Source: Oncomelania hupensis (taxonomy: Eukaryota > Mollusca > Gastropoda > Littorinimorpha > Pomatiopsidae). Taken from it: a DNA stretch of 64,000 nt. The stretch spans positions 91,010,022 to 91,074,021 of the forward strand of contig CM072513.1 in the NCBI GenBank assembly GCA_036898135.1, in the 5' to 3' direction. Positions 57,001 through 63,758 of the stretch are shown here, piece after piece (within the stretch, counting starts at the first letter, position 1; the number at the start of each line of letters is the position of its first letter). The notes beneath the pieces were generated by a model that searched no databases, had not been told where the DNA came from, and saw only the letters and a list, made by a program, of their open reading frames with translations. A program made the position numbers and the translations under genes.

Positions 57001-60000
57001 GACTCTTTCAAGAAAAACTTGAAGACGTATCTGTTCATCAAGTACTCATGAAATTTACTGCTTCTGTGTGTATTTTCAAATGCTGTTAGTGTTTGGCGCA
57101 TGTGAAAGCATGTCAGTGAGTGGTCGGAACAAACCACAAGTTTTGGTTGTGCGCGATTGTAAGTAAAATTTTTATCGAAACTGGAGATTGGCTGACTGAC
57201 TGACGTTTGCTGGTGCTAGAAGAGTTGTACTTAATGCCATTTTATTTTGTACGAGGACTGGCGACTTTTCTGTACAAGTTCAGTTTTGTTTGCTTTACAT
57301 GTGTACGATTCCTTTTGCAGGACATTTTCTGCCAGCATATGTGGAAAGATGATCAGTATGCTGTCAGGCCTGGCCACGCCCGTGGAGATGAAAATGAAAC
57401 TTATCCCTAGTCTGCGACACATGCACCACGACATTGAAACTGCAGCCAAGGTACGGCGCAAGATTCACGATACATTTACCGTCCCCATAAATTGCAACGA
57501 AATGTGATGTGTGTTGTGACGATTCTGCATACAAGTACACTAATGCAGCCTAAAGTAATATAACATACAATTCTGCATATATCACATCATCACTGATAAT
57601 ATGAGGAATGTTTGTAAGTTCTCTTCATGGAGCGATAAGAAATGATAATGATCCACGGATCTCAGCTGATTATTTTTACCTTTGTTGCGTAAAGAAAGAA
57701 AGAGATTTCTCTTATATAGCGCACTTACAAGCTCAGAGAGCTTCTCAAGGCACTGGCCCATAATATCCAGCAATCACACAATAGTTTGCTAAAGTCAGCA
57801 TTCGAACCCACCTCGCCAAAGACGCACTCACACAAGTCGTGCGCTTTGACCACTGACAGACCTGCCTACTCTCCCGCTTTTGGCGGGAGACTCACGCTTT
57901 TGCCAAAATGGAGCTCTGTATATATATATATTATAAAATCACCTATTTTGCCATGATATTATACAGAGCTCCATTTTGGCAAACCCTTGATCCCCTGTCT
58001 CCCGCTTTTACTCTGAGGGGGGTAGGCAGGTCTGCACTGAGCTATCCCTGCCACGAACTCACATGGTTATGATCACAAACAACGATTAGATGGTTGTGTG
58101 TGTGCAGGTTTAGCCAATAAGGGAATGTTAATGCATGTGTATACAGGGGAATGGATTCATCTACTTTCATCAAGCCGTTTTGCCTTTTAGCACAACCTTT
58201 TCAAGATGCCAGTTTTATTGCTATCCCAGAGAAGTTAAAATGAAACTGGACTGGTGCAAGGAGGCAGAAGAAGAGGGAGACAGAAAAAGAGGTGGGAAGA
58301 CAACATCCGAGAATGGACTGGTTTGACACTGAGTGAAGCCATGAGGGCTGCTGAGGACAGAGAAAGATGGAGCACACTGGTTAAATGATCGTCTGTGGTG
58401 CCCCAACGACTCTCGAGTTAATGGGATAGGATAGGACTGGTTTTGCAATGGAAATGTCCATTCCAAGTCAACTGAGTATCCAAAGTATTAAATATTGAAC
58501 GTATGCATGATTATGTATGTGTGAAAGTCAAAAATTATTCATTTTATTGATGAAAATACTTTGTTTTAAAAAATCTTAAACTTGGTACACAAATTTTACC
58601 ATATGCTTATTTTGTAGGCATTTGCCGTGTGCGAGTCGTTGTTGGAAGGCTACCCAGCCCAGAACTTCCTGATCCTGACTCTGGACACCATGACTCAGCT
58701 GGCCCTGAAGTCGCTGGTCAGCATCTCCTCCCACATCACGCGCCTGCTGACCATCTTGAACTCTGACCTCCGACACAGGGTTCACCTGACCTGCCTGCAC
58801 AACCTGCAGCTGTTGGCGTGCCAAGGACCTCACCTGTGGCAGTCTGGCAGTGTGGAGGTAAGAGTCTAGGCTGGTAGTGCCCCGCTAGCTCGGTGGATAG
58901 TGAGCCAGTTTCCTATGCCGAAGGTCACGGGTTCAAACCCTGCATGGGGTGAATCTACTTGACTTAGGTAGGAGACTTTTCAAGACACTGAGGTTTTTCT
59001 CTGGGTACTCTGGTTTCCTCCCTCCCTTCAGTAATGGTGTTGGATGCAGTCAATATACATTTTCAAAAATAAAGGTGTATTTTTATTGAGACTTAACTTG
59101 TCTTTTCACAGGATCTCGCTGAGTTCACCATGAAGACCACGTCTGTTCGTCTGAAGACACAAGCTGTCAGCATCCTCAACGCTATCTGTGGGTCTGTGGC
59201 AGTCAAACTGCTGCCCTTCACCACGCGTGAGTAAAGCCCTGTATTGTTTCTATGGTAAAGAAGCTCTACGTGGCTTGGGTCTATTTTTTACCCTGTCGTG
59301 AGTGAAATAACCAATTCATAGTCTGTGAGTCCTAGCATGTAATTGAAATTTGCACAACCAATTATTTCCATTGACATGTTTGTCACGTTTCTTTGGAACT
59401 GTCGGACCAAAAAATACACACTAGTTCCGACCTGGTGCGTCTCTGAGGAGGGTCAGTTTGTCTGTACTGTAAACAAATTCCAGCTGGGAAGGTTTTGATA
59501 TTAGACCTGTTTACCTTACGCCTTGAGTGTAATAAATGATGGTTTTGAAAGTTTTATTGCATAATTACACCTCTTTCCCTCGGATTCCTCTTTTCTCTGT
59601 CAGATTACACATTTAAAAAACTTAATCTGCTCCCCCCCCTCCCCCCTCCTATCCTCTCGCAAAGCTCCATATTAGGGCACATTTAGCCAAATGCCGCACT
59701 CAATCATACAAGGGCGTTTAGGCCTATATCACATCAGTGAGTGCTGCGGCTTTTGACTCTGAACGCAGCTAGTTTCAGGCATGCGCAATTCTTAACCAGC
59801 CTCGCTTTCAAATTTGACAGTTACGATCAAGAGGGCCTCCAGAGAGCATGAAACTGATTCTGACATTGTTTCAGTAGTGACAAAAAGGGCCAAAATTCAT
59901 GTCGCCTAGAAGTACTGACTGATTGTTTTGGGCTGACTTGTTTTAACATGTGGTTTGATTTGGTAATGATGACATATTCCCCTTCTTTAGACTACACATT

Positions 60001-63000
60001 TCTACTGACAGGATTACACATGGGTTTGTTGGAGGGTAAACCGGTCTGTGATATCAAGGAATCTAGAGTGTGTTACACGGTTATAATCAATTCAGCCCCG
60101 ATGCTTGAATCTTGATAAGTGTAACTCATATTCGTTTATCCATGCAGTCTGTTCACTCAGCAACAAGACAGGAGTCGTCATATGAACGTTTCCAACTTTA
60201 ATTCAGCAAACATCAACAACTGCATACAAGATTGCTTTACAAAAATCACTACAGAGATCATCATCCTCACAAGCAGACAGTGCATTACTTATATAGTCTC
60301 TCTGCATTGGAGAATAAATTTGAACATTCCAGCCTGACGCAATAACACCCAATCAGAATAAAACTTGTCACTTGAATTATGCACTGTCTTACGTCAAACA
60401 AAAATTCTTTAGGTTAAAAGAATCTCTTAGCTATTACCAGACCTATCTGGAAGCTTCGGTTAATAATAAACAAGTAACTCCAGAAAATTCTCAACAATAT
60501 TGACCGTAAAATTATCAACATTATACAGAGCTTCTTCTAGCAACAGCACAAAATCAAATCAAAGGTAAATAGAGGCTATCATGCATGCTTTGCAAAACAA
60601 AAATCTTTCATGCGCGTTTCTATCATAACAACGTGACACTTTCTGTAGAATTAACTCTATTGACTCACATGTGTGCAGCAATGCATGTCTTATGTATATT
60701 CATCCCAAAATTTAAAAAAATTCAGATTTTTGCAAATCTGCTTGAGATGAGTCTGAAGTAGTTTATACTGGGACATTTATTTTCTTGTAGAATATTGTAA
60801 AGAAGTTCCCACAGGAGCATGTGAATCCAATGGAATGTGCCCTTCTAGACTTAATAATTTTGGTGTGCAGAGCTCCCATTCATTGTTTAGAAAAAAACGC
60901 ATTATGAATATGTTTTATTATTATCTCTGTTGTATGTATTGTTTAACGGCTTTTCAGTGAAAATGACATCACTTGTTGTTTTACAGTGGACAAGGTGTTG
61001 ACTGTTGGGCGGCAGTTCTGCTATGACATCAGCCTTGGTCTGTGTGCCAAAGCGGTGAGGCTGATGACAGAACTAGCAAGGTCCAAACGTAAGGACAGTT
61101 TGGGGTAGTTTAGATTTTATAGCCTTGTCAGAAGCGGAAGTTTTTAATTTTGTGTCTGTGTTAACAAACAATTATGAGCTTGTTTGTGGGTCTGTATTTT
61201 AGAAAGGTGTTTGTGACAGAGAGAGAGACAGAGAGAGGGAGGGAAATAGGGGGAGAGGGTGGGGGAGAGGGAGGGAAAGAGAGAGGAAGAGAGAGAGGGA
61301 GACAGAGAGACAGACAGAGGGAGATTTAGATTCAGACATTTTATTTTATAACAAGGATGGAGACTTTAGGCTGTAGGCGTAACATGTGGTATTCACATTT
61401 TAGAATGTACACTTCTAACGCTACAGGTATCAAATAACAATAACATGTAACCACTTAGCAGCACCAAGTCAATCATAATAGTCTAACTAGGCCTATCTCT
61501 AACATGTAAAAATCTATACAATTCTCAGATCTTTGCATGACATGAAAAGACATTAAAGGGACCCACTTTGACCACACCTCCTCCACAGATCCTTTTAACA
61601 TTCACAGTGAATGTTGCCCCACCAAACAAAATAAGCTTACAACAGTAAGGCACTCTTTCAAAAGTATAGTGATTTTGTCAATGAATACATTCCGTAGTGT
61701 TTGTGCCTATTAATAGCAAAGGGTAGCACACATTCTGGAGCTAAAATTAGCATCTACTCAAGCCAGTAAGAGACATAACCAGTAAAAAACAATGGCTCGT
61801 GATGTTTTTTCATTTTATGCAGAGGTGCCTACCGTACGCGCTGGCGCGTATTTTTACGAATTTTCAACATAAAATACAACAATACGAGCAATTCCTTAAA
61901 AATAAGCATTTTCGTGGTGTATCCCCCCCAAAAAATTTTTTTTCGCATGATTTTATATGTTTTGATCTGCTATTTCCTTTACTTGCTGACCCTAGAGCGC
62001 ATGCGCAAAGTAAAATCTCGTGCGTGAGAGGTAGTGCGAGACTTTGTATCCGCCATTGTGCTAAACATGGTGTCGCGAAAGCGTTTACACGAGAGTGACG
62101 ATGAGAGTGAGTCTGAAGAAAGCGGGTTAGGTTGCAAGTAAGCAAAGAGCTCGACAACATTTCTTACGCGAATACCGTGAACATTTTTGAGGAATAATCG
62201 AATCTTCGAAAGGAGTTCATTATGCTCACTGCAACAAAGAGTTCTGTATTGCTCTGCATACGACATTCAGCGACACTTAGCTTAGGTATTACGGACGAAC
62301 ATTTTATTTTGGTTCAGGATGTTTTATTTTGTTTTTATCATATAGTACAAACCTTTAAAAGATTAAAAAAAAATTAAATTGTTAAAATCGGTCAATATTA
62401 AGGCACTCATTTAACTGTTCGAAGTGGGTAACCCTCCCATAAAAATGAAAAGCGTTTTTCCCAAAAGTGGCTGAGGTGTCTAAAATTAATCCAAAGTGCA
62501 TAAAAAGGCATTGTATTTACACAACAAAATGCAGAACACTCTAGTATGCTCAGAAAACAAAAAGTGTTGCCAGTTTCAGCAGAATGTACGAAAATAATGA
62601 TGCATTTAAATATATTCATAATTCATTATTAACTAATTGTTGGACAATATGTAGATCTTTTGAAGGGGTTATGGAGTAAAATACAACACAAAAAATAATA
62701 TATTAATGTGCATTTGTGACCATAACTTGTTGAGTTCTATATTGTTTCATGAGGATAAAAATGGTGAGCTGGAATTAGTATGAATTGATGTTTTGTGAAT
62801 GTGGCAGTTTTCATGACAATAATTCTTTGATAAAATGTTGGGAGTTGCGCGAAATCTGACATTACACAAAATACCCATTTTTCATGCAGCCAGTACACAA
62901 ATGGTCAGACTGGGGGGTGGGGGGGTGGGTGGGGGGGGGGGGGGGTAGGCACCTCTGTTTTATGTTAATAACATAGACCCTACCCTACCCCAAACACCAA

Positions 63001-63568
63001 AGAAGCAGACTTCAAGCTGCGTGGTTCACTCAGAAATAGGGTCAAAGGTCACATACGGCTGTGCAGTTAAAACAGGGGAAATAACTCCATGTCAGAATCG
63101 AAATGGAAAATTCAAATTTTAGCGGTTGGTTTGAGCAAAGAAAGCCCTGTTGAACATTGTTAATAACAATGTTTATTTTAGGATAAACACCTTTTTGCCA
63201 AAAGCAACCAAAGCCTCCAAATTGTGGCCTTTTAAAGTAAACAAATATATATATTTTTTAAATTAAGAGAGAGAAAGAGAGAGATGGAGTACATTTGCCA
63301 ATTTATGTATATGGTCATATGAAACTATTTTGACGCGTGACACAGTTTTTCATGCATATACTATTAGCCTACTGTTGACTTCCTTACGAGTTCATGATGA
63401 CAAAGATTGTGATAGTGTTTTATTTTGTTGAGCCTAATTTATATTAACTGTTATTGCTGTTATATTTCAGGTTTTGAAGAAGACATTAGCACAGAGACAG
63501 TGTCCTCTATACAGACCTTCCTCCTCATTTCTGGTAATGAATATGACGAGGGACGAAAGCACCTGAAG
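38895..63568 (+). CDS. INTS7: Integrator complex subunit 7 (INTS7), 5' nine exons, partial
   Basis: Exons: 38895-39009, 47029-47158, 52681-52833, 55005-55142, 57321-57450, 58618-58857, 59112-59226, 60987-61088, 63471-63568. All introns are GT-AG and phases chain without error (407 codons). Family hallmarks: AEQELDASTAFTELN, QCEAVVKFPGLFEKFPFPIL, INSALLRIADIF, LDKILNVDEFMRRIFSVIH, DSHNSVEVEAAIFAADRF, GLATPVEMKMKLIPSLRHMH. INTS7 is an alpha-helical (ARM/HEAT-like) scaffold in the Integrator complex, which cleaves snRNA and promoter-proximal Pol II transcripts. About 40% of the usual length (human near 962 residues) is present; the rest lies to the right. MAAAPQF is chosen as the start because its Kozak context (ATCATGG) is strong; an in-frame ATG lies about 60 bp upstream. 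Introns are packed with mobile elements. Confidence 0.93.
39086..40801 (+). repeat. 5' LTR
   Basis: 1,716 bp, TG...CA ends. AATAAA at 40664-40669. The 117-codon ORF inside it (39914-40267) is duplicated exactly in the 3' LTR at an offset of 6,079 bp and shows no domain, so it is probably chance. Confidence 0.95.
40806..40823 (+). other. Primer binding site (tRNA-Leu type)
   Basis: TGGTGGCAGCGGTGGGAT starts four bases after the LTR. Its complement ATCCCACCGCTGCCACCA fits the 3' end of animal tRNA-Leu of the AAG/UAG isoacceptor group as I recall it, so that tRNA likely primes minus-strand synthesis. Confidence 0.8.
41122..45111 (+). CDS. Gag-Pol polyprotein of the LTR retrotransposon
   Basis: 1,329 codons from the ATG at 41122 (AAAATGTC context); an upstream in-frame ATG at 41065 would add 19 residues. 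Order: a charged coiled coil or single alpha-helix of EERRRREEEKE repeats (about residues 115-275); Gag core (FDGREDIEAYLRHFE, LLSGEARDTYL, about 290-440); zinc knuckle CYKCGGKGHFARQC (about 510); protease DTGA (about 572); integrase H2C2 zinc domain (HDPPMAGHLG...CASCIECQ, about 763-810); only the first strand of the integrase core (VTVDAVV, near 832); then RT with SPIVLVKKKDG, LSKIDLSKGYWQIP and the active site FMDD (about 1063); RNase H with TDAS (about 1213) and TDHQPL. No stop or frameshift separates gag and pol. The DDE integrase core is absent. Confidence 0.95.
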   Translation: MSATRKGTKRAGAKKTIGGEGTSITPSSDSADIVLGASGEATMSSLTREETLSTSVLGFPRMAVAVEPSRNQETSEVIDVSVKYRELGMSLGLREEALARFVVDGIQKEEDRRLMERKMEEERKEKEEERRRREEEKEEKRRRREEEKEEKRRRREEEKEEERRRREEEKEEERRRREEEKEEERRRREEEKEDRRLMERKMEEERRRREEEKEEDRRLMERKMEEERRRREEEKEEERRRREEDKEEERRSLEIRMEAEKERMKMQMEVIREEREVFADRSTRREHHDGYRLKIHPFDGREDIEAYLRHFELIAESQGWNRDCWAARLSPLLSGEARDTYLRLTPEQAQDFEEVRNALLRRFRRDAEWYRRQFRETKKEQNETFPQFLIRLQTSVERWFSLADKDIDDAKSVLDMFLAEQIYSVMNPELEMFVRERLPTDAAQAAEYAQLHLDVKRAVSRGPVFQRASPRTPSSQPERRPNESQTRLREPIRRPVVGRDERDRRNSDECYKCGGKGHFARQCMKTHAVSQVTIATDTLPIYTPPIDVRSIKPYNPWSEGRINENTVRIMRDTGAEMGAVASKWVKPEDYTGRSVEVYLADQTKTGKYPTAWVKLESGFVTGTVELFVLDHMGPDILLGNWITFSSGYRSPVTIDGSECAVAAAVETRGQIEREKRATVPLQVSKTLGVEVTPTELAALQEEDDSLKKVRALADAQSELKSGNATVKFTRKKGLLYRLHQLRGVETSQLVVPKKLRKEVMRLAHDPPMAGHLGGKRTRERIWNTFFWPGMCADVRRYCASCIECQRVTPRGRVSKVPLQKMPLMDEPFQRVTVDAVVTEDDQWKEEQVGNDIPTCPLVATEGPKDVHVDPECPEIHEDILNIVSDYADIFTDFPLRCTLDTCEIKMINEEPVRTRQYPLPHSQMQVVKDEVETMMKLRVIERATSPYSSPIVLVKKKDGQIRFCVDFRKMNRNIVFDAEPLPDIDFLFAKLAKAKYLSKIDLSKGYWQIPMKKEDKEKTAFTTPEGQFQWCVMPFGLKTAGAIFSRMMRKLLAPLHMPEIDNFMDDLMIATQTKERHLECLRALCQRLREVQLAARPSKCFLGFQSLEYLGHMVGRGKIQPDRQKMDRIGETSQPTTKKQVRSFLGLASYYRRFVPNFAAIAAPLSDLTKGGKTGPVAWTEACERAFNTLKERLCSSPVCCLPDGEKPFVLQTDASDTGIGAVLCQDQGHGLQPVACVSRKLVAAEKNYSTIEKECLALIWGLQRFQQYVYDRTVIVQTDHQPLKYLQKSKTTSSRLMRWALLMQSFPLVIESIPGKENVTADFLSRNV
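41500..41870 (+). repeat. In-frame 33-bp tandem repeat within gag
   Basis: Repeats of GAAGAACGTCGCCGACGCGA plus GAGGAAAAAGAA, interspersed with GACAGACGTCTAATGGAGAG units. They code EERRRREEEKE and DRRLMERKMEEE. Sub-units differ by synonymous and E/K changes. The antisense 257-codon ORF over this region is a shadow. Confidence 0.9.
45153..45162 (+). other. Polypurine tract
   Basis: GAGGGGGGGG immediately before TA and the 3' LTR; the expected plus-strand primer site. Confidence 0.85.
45165..46880 (+). repeat. 3' LTR
   Basis: 1,716 bp, same length and ends as the 5' LTR, with AATAAA at 46743-46748. Followed directly by the AGGCC duplication. Confidence 0.95.
47029..47158 (+). CDS. INTS7: INTS7 exon 2
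   Basis: Acceptor CCTTGTTTGCAG; reads GLQSRSSGVQCEAVVKFP to LLRIADIFRV, with donor GTAAGC at 47159. Ends in phase 2. Confidence 0.92.
47717..48489 (+). mobile_element. DNA element with TGCCAACC ends carrying a transposase N-terminal relic
   Basis: Ends CAGGGTTGCCAACC and GGTTGGCAACTCTG, exact 6-bp duplication CACCTA (47711-47716, 48490-48495). The frame 47965-48462 encodes a Lys-rich head and RSHDVTRHVNGNRHKS, a partial BED/zinc-finger-like DNA-binding module as in hAT-type transposases, followed by unrelated sequence running into the right end. An internal-deletion derivative, 773 bp. Confidence 0.85.
49085..50575 (+). pseudogene. RTE-like LINE copy, multiply deleted
   Basis: Same family as 9597-12012. 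It begins in the linker upstream of RT (ILKGLRTAKENWIEDQSQEIE), continues with VKQPKVSTIQSNSG, WTEYCSDLHNH and SMEVDNIPAELLL, and has stops at 49545 and elsewhere. About 100 bp is deleted near 49740 just before KAFDRVWHAALW. A further deletion near 49920 removes the active-site block. It retains a block near 50020-50265 (SLTSDLQRRIQSMEMRCYRR-like) that the other copy lacks. Ends with a GGATA tail. Located in INTS7 intron 2, sense orientation. Confidence 0.85.
50795..50886. repeat. (CTG/CTA)n compound microsatellite
   Basis: CTACTAGTACTGCTGCTGCTGCTG followed by mixed ACT units. It makes a poly-Leu pseudo-ORF. Confidence 0.85.
52681..52833 (+). CDS. INTS7: INTS7 exon 3
   Basis: Reads HDPNFTRLCILRVIQQIEKH, then LDKILNVDEFMRRIFSVIH to AKAITI. 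Acceptor ATTCAATCAG, donor GTTTGT. Phase 2 at both ends. Confidence 0.93.
52969..53400 (+). mobile_element. Probable tRNA-derived SINE
   Basis: Box A-like GGATAGCGCAGTGGTTGGAGC at the left; box B is decayed. The 3' end AAAAAGCGCTATATAAATAA then (TTC)n is the classic animal SINE/LINE 3' module. Confidence 0.6.
54665..54945 (+). mobile_element. SINE fragment
   Basis: CACATGGACTTGTAAGATCCT and CCACATCCCCGGTCG.CCAGGA match 36380-36480 and 37197-37230. The 3' part GCACCTTGAGCCGCTCTTCAGCTGG matches 24868, 7215 and 37770. Together these define one SINE family whose pieces are scattered in COMMD1 intron 2 and here. Confidence 0.6.
54979..55004 (+). promoter_or_regulatory. (TG)n tract replacing the polypyrimidine tract at INTS7 exon 4
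   Basis: TTGTGTGTGTGTGTGTGTGTG runs directly into CGCAG|GACACT. There is no long C/T tract upstream. UG repeats at 3' splice sites are bound by TDP-43/CELF-type proteins (CFTR exon 9 is the known case). Confidence 0.6.
55005..55142 (+). CDS. INTS7: INTS7 exon 4
   Basis: Reads TLGCIACIIPEKKAVHHVII, then DSHNSVEVEAAIFAADRFSE, with donor GTGAGC. Phase 2. Confidence 0.93.
55826..56707 (-). mobile_element. piggyBac-derived element, TTAA duplications
   Basis: Exact TTAA at 55822-55825 and 56708-56711. Ends CCCTTAGCCTGCTGAC and CAGCGCAGCCTAAAGG are imperfect inverted repeats. Near the right end ACGTACGTAGACA(T/G)CGCA is duplicated as a subterminal repeat. Keeps only the start of a transposase gene on the minus strand. 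Confidence 0.85.
56247..56437 (-). pseudogene. piggyBac transposase N-terminal remnant
   Basis: From the ATG at 56437: MAHRTYTAEEVAQMFQ, then an acidic Asp/Ser stretch (SDDDSGDKDFDAGDD, SDYDSDEEED), then a stop. This matches the acidic N-terminus of PGBD4-like transposases. The DDBD and catalytic region is missing. Confidence 0.7.
57321..57450 (+). CDS. INTS7: INTS7 exon 5
   Basis: After joining to exon 4 it reads KTFSASICGKMISMLSGLAT, PVEMKMKLIPSLRHMHHDIE, TAAK. Acceptor TTCCTTTTGCAG, donor GTACGG. Ends in phase 0. Confidence 0.93.
57857..58034. mobile_element. 178-bp palindromic MITE, 6-bp duplication
   Basis: CAGACCTGCCTAC...GTAGGCAGGTCTG with exact 6-bp duplication CACTGA (57851-57856, 58035-58040). 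The inner arms TGCCAAAATGGAGCTCTGTA and its complement near 57970 make nearly the whole element a hairpin. Confidence 0.85.
58252..58435 (+). mobile_element. LINE 3' fragment (GGATA tail)
   Basis: GTGCAAGGAGGCAGAAGAAG remnant through GGGATAGGATAGG. Same family as 9597-12012. Confidence 0.85.
58618..58857 (+). CDS. INTS7: INTS7 exon 6
   Basis: 80 codons, phase 0 to 0. Reads AFAVCESLLEGYPAQNFLIL, LTLDTMTQLALKSLVSISS, RHRVHLTCLHNLQLLACQGP. Helical-repeat region of the subunit. Acceptor ATTTTGTAG, donor GTAAGA. Confidence 0.92.
58858..59111 (+). mobile_element. INTS7 intron 6, almost wholly a SINE
   Basis: A tRNA-headed SINE at 58876-59095: box A GCTAGCTCGGTGGATAGTG, box B CACGGGTTCAAACCC, body TTTTCTCTGGGTACTCTGG and TGTTGGATGCAGTCAATATA. 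The 254-bp intron is little more than this insertion plus its splice sites. Confidence 0.75.
59112..59226 (+). CDS. INTS7: INTS7 exon 7
   Basis: Reads DLAEFTMKTTSVRLKTQAVS, then ILNAICGSVAVKLLPFTT. Donor C|GTGAGT. Ends in phase 1. Confidence 0.9.
59227..60986 (+). other. INTS7 intron 7
   Basis: Holds a solo LTR at 60071-60630 and a third copy of the GGAGCATGTGA repeat phrase at about 60795-60850. Elsewhere nothing is recognised. Confidence 0.75.
60071..60630 (-). mobile_element. Solo LTR, copy 2
   Basis: On the minus strand TGTTATGATAG...TGTAACA, 560 bp, matching 1739-2303. It has CTATATAAG (TATA box) near 60290. Flanks GAGTG and ACGTG are a poor 5-bp match, so it is old. Antisense to INTS7. 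Confidence 0.65.
60987..61088 (+). CDS. INTS7: INTS7 exon 8
   Basis: Reads LDKVLTVGRQFCYDISLGLC, AKAVRLMTELARSK. Acceptor TTGTTTTACAG, donor GTAAGG. Phase 1 to 1. Confidence 0.9.
61089..63470 (+). other. INTS7 intron 8
   Basis: A GA-rich tract lies at 61215-61320. A repeat at about 61555-61720 (ACCCACTTTGA.CAC.CC.CCTCCACAGATCC) recurs at 63610-63735. A DNA element occupies 61820-62957. The stretch 62958-63470 shows only AT-rich sequence. Confidence 0.75.
61820..62957 (+). mobile_element. DNA element with TGCCTACC ends and a transposase N-terminal relic
   Basis: Ends CAGAGGTGCCTACC and GGTAGGCACCTCTG, flanked by a 7-bp duplication TTTTATG (61813-61819, 62958-62964). A short frame from about 62068 reads VSRKRLHESDDESESEESGL, then broken frames with HCNKEFCIAL...DIQRHL, a CxxC/H-type finger remnant like that in 47717-48489. 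A G-homopolymer-rich run precedes the right end. 1,138 bp. Confidence 0.8.
63471..63568 (+). CDS. INTS7: INTS7 exon 9
   Basis: Reads FEEDISTETVSSIQTFLLIS, then GNEYDEGRKHLK. Acceptor TTATATTTCAG, donor GTATGT. Ends in phase 0. The next exon is beyond the window. Confidence 0.9.
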
Positions 63569-63604
63569 GTATGTGGTGGCTGACTGTATCAGTGTCGGTG
63601 TGCT

Positions 63605-63735
63605 TTTAAAGTGACCCACTTTGAACACGCCCTCCTCCACAGATCCAATTTGGCATTCACAGTGAGTGTTGCCTCATTGAACAAAATCAGCTGGCAGCTA
63701 AAAAGAACTCTTGGAAGCATAGTTGTATGTTTTTA
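63605..63735. repeat. Dispersed repeat, second copy
   Basis: Matches 61555-61720: AAGTGACCCACTTTGAACAC, CTCCTCCACAGATCC, CATTCACAGTGA.TGTTGCC. Unclassified. Confidence 0.6.
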
Positions 63736-63758
63736 AATTCAGTATTTTTGTGTGCCTG

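Larger units (their letters stand above)
55143..57320 (+). other. INTS7 intron 4
   Basis: Contains a piggyBac derivative at 55826-56707. The flanks 55143-55821 and 56712-57320 have no recognisable element or exon. Confidence 0.75.
57451..58617 (+). other. INTS7 intron 5
   Basis: Contains a palindromic MITE at 57857-58034, a LINE 3' fragment at 58252-58435, and a stretch near 57690-57855 (CTCAGAGAGCTTCTCAAGGC; TTCGAACCCACCTCGCC) that looks like an old minus-strand SINE head. Confidence 0.75.

Noticed and set aside
57207..57410. ORF reading DIFCQHMWKDDQYAVRPGH across INTS7 exon 5
   Set aside because: Wrong frame; the spliced frame gives the conserved GLATPVEMKMKLIPSL sequence.
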